Assembly: GCA_964517065.1 (NCBI GenBank)
Contig: CAZFBK010000035.1
Span: 1-5,534 of the forward strand
Length of the DNA stretch: 5,534 nt
Direction: 5' to 3'
DNA from: CAYYYA01 sp964517065
GTDB taxonomy: Bacteria > Patescibacteriota > Patescibacteriia > UBA1558 > 2-01-FULL-52-15
Both the position numbers and the translations under genes were made by a program. Below the pieces are notes generated by a model, which did not search any database, was not told where the DNA came from, and worked only from the letters and a program-made list of their open reading frames with translations. This document shows, in pieces, positions 1 to 5,500 of this stretch (positions within the stretch are counted from its first letter, which is position 1; the number at the start of each line of letters is the position of its first letter).

Positions 1-93
1 TTGGTACCCACGGGCAATGTGAAGTCGATGGTGGGGTTGGATGTGATTGCGGTTGATAGTTTGACGACCGCGGTAAGTAGATTAGGTTGGTAG
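1..93 (+). CDS. 3' end of a RadA-like (S16/Lon-fold) protein, partial
   Basis: The first frame is open from the left edge and ends at TAG 91-93, giving 30 residues that start LVPTGNVKSM and end SLTTAVSRLGW. The pattern 'VP-x-x-N-V-(K)...G-(hydrophobic)-D/E-V-I-x-V-x-S-L-x-x-A-V' is how the C-terminal Lon/S16-like domain of RadA (Sms) normally ends. RadA is a recombination ATPase that assists branch migration and processing of recombination intermediates in the cytoplasm. The C-terminus of Lon protease has a similar fold and is the main alternative. The Walker and zinc-finger parts that would settle it lie outside the window. The coding strand follows from the open frame and the family-like ending. 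The gene converges on recG with 142 bases between the two stop codons. The call as coding is fairly safe; the exact family is not. Confidence 0.55.
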   Translation: MVPTGNVKSMVGLDVIAVDSLTTAVSRLGW

Positions 94-235
94 ACAGCCC
101 ACCACACTGGTTTCTGCGAGCCGCACTGGGCGAAGCAGTCTAGTCTATATATTGAGTAGTTTTTTACAAGGAAGTTATTAGAGATTGCTTCACTCGAGTA
201 CGAGTCTCGCAATAACCAGTTGGAGGGAGTTGACT
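94..235. other. Convergent intergenic gap between the RadA-like gene and recG
   Basis: This 142-base stretch separates two convergent stop codons. It has a short T-run at 160-165 that could end plus-strand transcription. The only pairing I can find upstream of it is weak: CTA/TAG at 140-142 and 157-159, and GCCCA/TGGGC at 97-101 and 127-131 with a 25-base loop. No convincing intrinsic terminator is therefore visible for the left gene. The right part carries a compact hairpin (184-213), and a second one (225-243) straddles the recG stop. I tested the stretch for a tRNA and found no acceptor, T-loop or CCA pattern on either strand. Confidence 0.6.
184..213. other. Two-tier hairpin downstream of recG
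   Basis: An outer stem ATTGC (184-188) pairs with GCAAT (209-213). An inner stem ACTCG (192-196) pairs with CGAGT (201-205) around the tetraloop AGTA. A symmetric 3x3 internal loop (TTC/CTC) separates the two stems. Every outer and inner pair is Watson-Crick. Neither strand has a T-tract directly after it, so it is not a classical terminator. It could protect the 3' end of the recG mRNA, or it may be chance. Confidence 0.4.
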
Positions 236-243
236 CTACTCCC
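225..243 (-). other. Hairpin enclosing the recG stop codon
   Basis: GGGAGT (225-230) and ACTCCC (238-243) form a perfect 6-bp stem with a 7-base loop. The recG TAG (minus strand, 238-236) lies at the stem-loop junction. In the recG transcript this fold would sit on the termination codon, about 11 bases before the second hairpin at 184-213. No U-tract follows, so any role would be in 3'-end processing or stability rather than textbook intrinsic termination. Confidence 0.35.
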
Positions 244-2302
244 AATGCGTCTCTTCTCTCCGTTCACGTATCGTATCCTGCAAAGCTCTATCGCTGATAA
301 AAGGCTCTTCATTCAGAACTTTCGTCGCCCAGTCGCGTGCGTTTTTTATTATCGAGGTATCGGATAGTTTGGCCACGCGCAGATCCACCAAGCCTGATTG
401 CTGTGTGCCGAAGACATCGCCGGCGCCGCGTAATTGTAAATCTATTTCCGCCAGCTCGAAGCCGTCATGATGCTCGGTCATGGCTTTCAGGCGTTCATTA
501 TCCTGTTGGCTGGGATTGGTGGTGAAAAGAAAACAGAACGATGGCAGGTCGTTGCGGCCGATACGCCCGCGGAATTGATGCAGCTGTGACAAACCAAAAC
601 GTTCAGCACCTTCAATGATCATCATGGTAGCTCCGGGGATATCGATGCCGACTTCTACGACCGAGCTGGCGACAAGGATAGGGAACTCTTTGCGTCGAAA
701 GGCTTGGATGGTGGCTTCTTTGTCGGCACTGGACATTTTGCCGTGCAGATAGCTGATTTCTAATTGCGGATAAATATCTTTTTGGAGTTTTTCATATTCT
801 TCCATGACCGATTTGACCTGAAGTTTGTCGCTGACTTCTACCATGGGGCAGACGACGAAGAGTTGTTCGCCTTGTTCAATCCGTTTCAGGATCCAGTCAT
901 AGGCTTTGGCACGGTTTTGTTCGGAGACAACTTTGGTGACGGTGATCTTTCTATCGGCAGGCTTGGCTTTGATCAGAGAAATATTAAGATCACCATAGAG
1001 GGTCAGGGCTAGGGTCCTAGGGATAGGGGTCGCGGTTAGTGAGAGTAAGTGTGGTGATAGTCCGCGGGGAGCGGCATGTTTCAATTTCTTCCGTTGTTCT
1101 ACTCCGAAGCGATGTTGCTCATCGATGACAGCTAAGGCTAGATCGTGATAGACAACTTTCTCCTGTATCAAGCTGTGCGTGCCGATGATTACCTGCGCGT
1201 GACCTTCGGTGATAATCTTTAAAGTATTTTTTTTGGTCACTTCACCAAAAGTTCCGCCTTCACCCAGCAGCGTTTGTTTGCTAGTCAGCAAGGCTACAGG
1301 AATCTGCGGTAAGAATTTCAGCATGGTATTGAAATGCTGACGAGCCAGTAATTCTGTCGCTGCCATGACGGCTACTTGATGGCCGGCCGAGGCAACGAGA
1401 GTTGAGGCCGCCAGAGCTACGACTGTTTTGCCGGAGCCGACATCACCTTGGAGTAGACGATTCATCGGATGACCAAGCGACAGATCACGATTGATTTCCA
1501 CGATTGCTGTTTGCTGATCAGTTGTCAGTTCAAATGGCAGTGAAGCGATAAATTTCTGCACAACCGGTTCGTTCTCGGTGATGGCCCGGGCTTTCTGCTG
1601 TGCTAGCTCACGATGATTTTGCAAGACTCTGATCTGTACCCAGAATAACTCTTCAAATTTTAATCTTCGTTCGGCGTCATCCAGCTCTGACCAGCTATCG
1701 GGAAAATGAATTTGATTCAGACTGTCTGCCAGATTGGGGAATTGCTCTTCTACGCGAATGATTGATGGCAACTCGTCCAGCATGCGGTCAGCAGCTGGCA
1801 GAGCTTCGTGTATCAGGAAGCGTAATTGCTTGTGACTGATTCCGTGAGTCAGTTTGTATAATGGTGTGATGCGTCCGGTATGAATCTGTTCATCCTTAAC
1901 TTTCTCATACAGAGGATTATTCAGCTGAAAACCCAATAAGTGCGTTTTAGCTTTGCCGCTGAGATAGATCTCATCACCGATGGCTAGAGTCTTAGCCACA
2001 TAGGGCTGACGAAACCAGACAGCTTGGATACTGCCACTGTCGTCCTCGAGTTGTAGTTCAGTGACACTCATGCGATGTCGGAAGGAACGTTTGCTTTGGA
2101 GTAGCGTGACAACGCCTTTGACCGTCACGCGTTCTTCATCCGTGATGTCGGCTATTTTTTTGATCTCTGTCAGATCATCGTAGCGGATCGGCAAATACCA
2201 CAAAAGATCAGCCACGGTTTTGATGTTCAGTCGCTTGAGTTTACCGGCGGCTGTCTTACCGACGCGGGATAGGTCGCTGATGGGAGTGGAGGGGGTCAAC
2301 AT
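236..2302 (-). CDS. recG: ATP-dependent DNA helicase RecG
   Basis: RecG is a cytoplasmic superfamily 2 helicase that remodels stalled forks and branched DNA (Holliday junctions, D- and R-loops). The 688-aa length is normal for the family. Residues 1-60 hold a helix-hairpin-like start ('SRVGKTAAGKLKRLNI'). Residues about 60-150 form the OB-fold wedge that splits the branch ('LEDDSGSIQAVWF'). The first helicase domain carries Walker A GDVGSGKT (286-293), motif Ia MAATELLARQH (313-323), GTHSLIQ (374-380), the DEQH box (394-397) and SLTATPIPRTL (421-431). The second carries LHGKM (519-523), VASSVVEVGIDIPGA (544-558), AERFGLSQLHQFRGRIGR (566-583) and the TRG-type translocation motif 'DLQLRGAGDVFGTQQSG' (621-637). 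Nothing is missing or frameshifted. One departure is the usual proline of motif Ia (MAPTE), which is alanine here. ATG at 2302-2300 is chosen because the N-terminus aligns with the family and no in-frame upstream ATG is near. No Shine-Dalgarno sequence precedes it. Its stop is TAG at 238-236. Confidence 0.97.
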   Translation of the reverse strand: MLTPSTPISDLSRVGKTAAGKLKRLNIKTVADLLWYLPIRYDDLTEIKKIADITDEERVTVKGVVTLLQSKRSFRHRMSVTELQLEDDSGSIQAVWFRQPYVAKTLAIGDEIYLSGKAKTHLLGFQLNNPLYEKVKDEQIHTGRITPLYKLTHGISHKQLRFLIHEALPAADRMLDELPSIIRVEEQFPNLADSLNQIHFPDSWSELDDAERRLKFEELFWVQIRVLQNHRELAQQKARAITENEPVVQKFIASLPFELTTDQQTAIVEINRDLSLGHPMNRLLQGDVGSGKTVVALAASTLVASAGHQVAVMAATELLARQHFNTMLKFLPQIPVALLTSKQTLLGEGGTFGEVTKKNTLKIITEGHAQVIIGTHSLIQEKVVYHDLALAVIDEQHRFGVEQRKKLKHAAPRGLSPHLLSLTATPIPRTLALTLYGDLNISLIKAKPADRKITVTKVVSEQNRAKAYDWILKRIEQGEQLFVVCPMVEVSDKLQVKSVMEEYEKLQKDIYPQLEISYLHGKMSSADKEATIQAFRRKEFPILVASSVVEVGIDIPGATMMIIEGAERFGLSQLHQFRGRIGRNDLPSFCFLFTTNPSQQDNERLKAMTEHHDGFELAEIDLQLRGAGDVFGTQQSGLVDLRVAKLSDTSIIKNARDWATKVLNEEPFISDRALQDTIRERREETHWE

Positions 2303-2308
2303 AGGGAC

Positions 2309-2338
2309 ATTGTAGCATGGGATTTTAGGTAATATAAA
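2309..2338 (-). promoter_or_regulatory. Candidate recG promoter (extended -10), probably leaderless
   Basis: Reading the minus strand, TACAAT lies at 2314-2309 and is preceded by TG plus one base (2317-2315), an extended -10 element. A weak -35, TTTATA, lies at 2338-2333 with an 18-base spacer. Seven bases downstream of the -10 is position 2302, which is the A of the recG ATG. The mRNA would thus start at or next to the start codon. That agrees with the absence of a ribosome binding site. The match to consensus is seen directly; promoter activity is inferred. Confidence 0.45.
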
Positions 2339-2366
2339 GCTTATATTTAGTAATATATCTAATATA
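2330..2366. repeat. TAATATA repeats and inverted repeat, possible operator
   Basis: TAATATA occurs at 2330-2336, 2351-2357 and 2360-2366. The first two copies are preceded by G, so the 8-mer GTAATATA repeats at an interval of exactly 21 bases, about two helical turns. In addition AATATAA (2331-2337) and TTATATT (2341-2347) form a perfect 7-bp inverted repeat around AGC, covering the proposed recG -35. This arrangement could be a repressor site. In such AT-rich DNA, however, these short words can arise by chance, so confidence is low. Confidence 0.3.
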
Positions 2367-2392
2367 GGCGATGATTAAGGTCTCAGAAGCAT

Positions 2393-2422
2393 TTTACATT
2401 TGTCAATTACTTGTATTATACT
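2393..2422 (+). promoter_or_regulatory. Candidate promoter of the surface-protein gene
   Basis: TTTACA (2393-2398) matches the -35 consensus at five of six positions, and TATACT (2417-2422) matches the -10 at five of six, with an 18-base spacer. Transcription would begin near 2429, giving a 5' leader of about 64 bases before ATG 2493, or about 43 before the alternative GTG 2472. It is the best-scoring pair I can find by eye in this direction. Several other A/T-rich hexamers (for example TATTAT 2414-2419) make the exact -10 uncertain. Confidence 0.45.
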
Positions 2423-2475
2423 AAATAAACCCTTTGTTTGTTTAAGGCCGATTATTATTAAAATAAAAAAAGTGC

Positions 2476-2504
2476 AAAAAAATAATCATTTTATGTATTT
2501 TTTT
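2476..2504 (+). other. A/T-only inverted repeat with the start codon in its loop
   Basis: AAAAAAATA (2476-2484) and TATTTTTTT (2496-2504) are perfectly complementary over 9 bp and enclose an 11-base loop that ends with the ATG at 2493-2495. In RNA this is a weak all-A/U stem that could melt easily. It abuts the next hairpin, which begins at 2505. Any effect on initiation is speculative; it may simply reflect homopolymer-rich sequence. Confidence 0.3.
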
Positions 2505-5500
2505 AGAGCTACCACAATATTTTTTGGTGGCTTTTTTCTTTTTTTTGGTGGTATACACCTAGCTCGAGCTGCTGCTATAACGTCGACACAGACTGGTAAT
2601 TTCGACGATACTGCAACCTGGGTTGGCGGAGCTGTGCCAGGAGACGGGGATACCGCTATCATTGCTGCTGGTCATACCGTCACGGTCACAACTGACACCA
2701 CGGTAGGCGCGACCAGCGGAACTGCTGCTGGTATAGAGATCCAAGGAACTGATGCAAGTACCTATGGGAGTTTGGTGGTGAATTCAGGAGCAACGTTAAC
2801 CTTGAAAGGAGTGAATACTGATACGTATCCAGCCTTACTGATTGATCGTTACGCCAAATTTTTACCTGCCAGCGGTTCTACGGTTTTGGTAGATGCGACT
2901 TCTGATTATCAGACTGCTATTGTAGTCAACGGCTACCTTGTGGCTGATGGGGTTACTTTTGGTATTCCGACGGATAATATCAGCTGGAGTAATACAAGTG
3001 GCAATCAGGTTCTCTCTAATGTCAGCGCTATTGTGATGGATAGTGATAATAATATTTACGCTATCAAAGCGGTCAAAAGTAGCGCCTCTGATGTCGGTCC
3101 GATTAGTAACGCTGCTGGTGATGGTTTGGGATCTTTTGGTGATTCGAGTTTCAATATTGTTTCCTCCGACACTCTAACTACAGCAGTCAGCTCATATGAC
3201 AATCTCACCGCTGCCGGCGATTATTATGTCGATCATGCCAAAGGAATTATTTATTATAAATCTGATGAGGTCGTGGTCAGTCTGACTTACAACTATAAAT
3301 ACGGTACTTGGTATAGCTCTGGAATTATAGCTACGAACGCTGTCTCGTACTCATCGGTTTTGATCGACAACTCTACCTTCAACTATTGGGGTAGTAATGA
3401 TGATACGGTGCAGGGTCATGAATACCTCGGAGGTGCTATCATAGCCACTGATAAATACGCCCTTGGACTTAGTAATGATGATCGAGCCGTTCGATTCACC
3501 GGCAATACCTTTAACTATTGCACACGGGCTATCCAGGTTCATAGTGGGACAGCAGATGCTGATCATAAAATTCAGATAACCGATAATACTTTTAATAACT
3601 GCCGCTACAATAATAGCTATGTCTTTGGTGATGGTCTGATAAATATCGGGTATACTTCGTACATCAATATTTCCGGTAATACGTTCAATACCTTCACACC
3701 GGTATTCAATAGTCTAGGACGTGGAACCAATGTTGGTTTGGATATCAAGAACAATACGGGTACTGTTATTGATAGTCCAAATTTTCCAGAACATACCTAT
3801 AACTCCTATTACCAAAACAATACCATAACTGGATTCGGTGGTCTGACCGATAATGGAGGCTTCCAACAGTCTGGTGACTCGAGCAATGGTAGTCTCTACT
3901 ATCTGGATAATTCGATTACGCGCGGGAATAGGGCGGTACGACTTGGTTCTTATATGGTGATACAGCGTAATAAGTTCAGTAAGATGTATCATCATGGAAT
4001 CGTTTTTACTCCGGCCGATGGTTATATCGCGGGCGCTGTTCTGACTAATAATGTTGTTTATTATAGCGATCGAGATATGGGCGGAGGCTGGACACTTGGC
4101 TATAATCGCAAGCAGTGGATCGATGACATTATTGTGGCCAATAATACTTTTGATAACGGCATCCGAGGTATTAATTTCAACGATGGAGAAAACACCATAG
4201 TCTTAGGTACACGGTTGAAAATTTTTAATAACATTATTTCCAACTCAGACCAGGGAATCTATCGTCCGGCAGACGATGGTTCGAATATTACTAAACTATC
4301 GTTAACTCGTCTGGATTATAATGTTGATTATAGTAACGCTACTACGCCTACCAACGTCAAGCAAGCTACCTTCATCATGGATAGCGCAGAGTATAACACC
4401 AATGACGCTCGAACTGTTTTAGGAGTTACTTTATTTCAACCATCATACACTTTACCAATGTCGACACCAAAGTCTCTGGTAGCAGTTGTCAGTGGTACGT
4501 CGGGTACAAACAAGTCAGTAACGTTATCATGGGCTGGTGGCGCTACGCAGGAACTAGTCCAGTCTCAGGGCACGGCTTCGAGCGGGTCAAGCTCGACCTT
4601 GGTTGACTCTGGTAAGAGTTGGACAGATGATGCCTTTCAAGCGATGTACGTCAAAATTATCTCTGGTACTGGCTCTGGACAAGTAGCGATGATAAAAAAT
4701 AATTCCGCTACTTCGTTGACGATTATCAAAAATAGCGACGATGGCACCTGGACCGCGCCCGATGCTACCAGCGTGTATGTTATTTTTAATTCCGAAGTAA
4801 CCCTGTCTGATGGTGTAAATAGTGTTCATGCTGGGGTTTATCTACCAGACTTAGTTTTGACAAATGCAACGTATACCGACAGTGGTATTACCATCGTTTC
4901 TCATGCTCAAAGTACCAATCCAATCTATACATCTGCTAGCACGGGTAATTTTGAAACCTCAGGATTGGGCAGCGCCAAAAGTAATGGTCTGTCCACTGAT
5001 GCTCCGAGTGTAGATATTACGAATACTGCCAGACCAGGCTCGATCGATATAGGCGCGTATAATTCTACCGTGCTTTCAACAGCCTCTTTGATCACATCGT
5101 TCACCTTCGCGACTCCTTCAGCTACAGGTACTATTAATAACACTGACCATACAGTGGCTTTGACAGTCCCGTATGGCACGAGTGTTACTAGTTTGACTCC
5201 GACTATTGCCGTTTCCTCTGGCGCTACTATCAGTCCGACCTCTGGATCAGCTCATGATTTCTCTAGTCCTGTCACGTATACAGTAACTGCTGAAGACACC
5301 GTGACCACGCAAGCATATACCGTTACCGTGACCGTTGCTGCTAATAGTTCTTCCGGAGGTGGCTCATCAAGCAGTGGAGGTGGTGGCGGAGGTGGTTTAC
5401 CCCTCGGCGCTCTCAATCCCCCCACCATACCTACCGGAGGCTTTGGTATGACCCTTAATAACAATAACCCTACTACTTTAGTGAGAGTAGTGCCTCTGAC

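Larger units (their letters stand above)
2303..2492. promoter_or_regulatory. AT-rich divergent control region between recG and the surface-protein gene
   Basis: This 190-base region lies between two divergently read start codons and is far more AT-rich than the genes on either side. It contains one candidate sigma70-type promoter in each direction, three TAATATA copies, a 7-bp inverted repeat and long A-runs ahead of the plus-strand start. I see no Shine-Dalgarno-like purine box in front of either start codon. No small conserved gene or structured RNA is recognisable inside it. Confidence 0.7.

Noticed and set aside
97..165. Intrinsic terminator for the RadA-like gene
   Set aside because: The T-run at 160-165 is real but no stable stem lies directly upstream; the best pairs are 3-5 bp with long loops.
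97..216. Possible tRNA or small structured RNA in the left gap
   Set aside because: No 7-bp acceptor stem, GTTCRA T-loop or CCA end can be drawn on either strand; only simple hairpins remain.
185..525. Two short plus-strand open frames (185-367 and 337-525) at the recG 3' end
   Set aside because: Both mainly mirror the conserved C-terminal RecG codons, overlap each other in different frames and lack a ribosome binding site.
764..1012. An 82-codon open frame on the plus strand opposite recG
   Set aside because: It lies wholly antisense to conserved RecG helicase motifs, its protein resembles nothing I know, and it is explained by codon bias of the opposite strand.
2496..2546. Frameshift or phase-variation tract in the T-runs of the signal peptide
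   Set aside because: The runs are interrupted and at most eight bases long, and the frame is intact through them into a well-formed signal peptide. Slippage is possible but nothing in one sequence supports it.
3348..4262. Tandem DNA repeats or a CRISPR-like array in the beta-helix region
   Set aside because: Periodicity exists only at the protein pattern level (Asn turns 20-31 residues apart); no conserved direct DNA repeats with unique spacers are present.
2559..5464. Several minus-strand open frames opposite the surface protein
   Set aside because: Each is antisense to a continuous 1014-codon frame with clear domain motifs. Their Ser/Thr/Ile/Pro-rich products are typical shadows of Asn/Gly/Thr-rich coding sequence.
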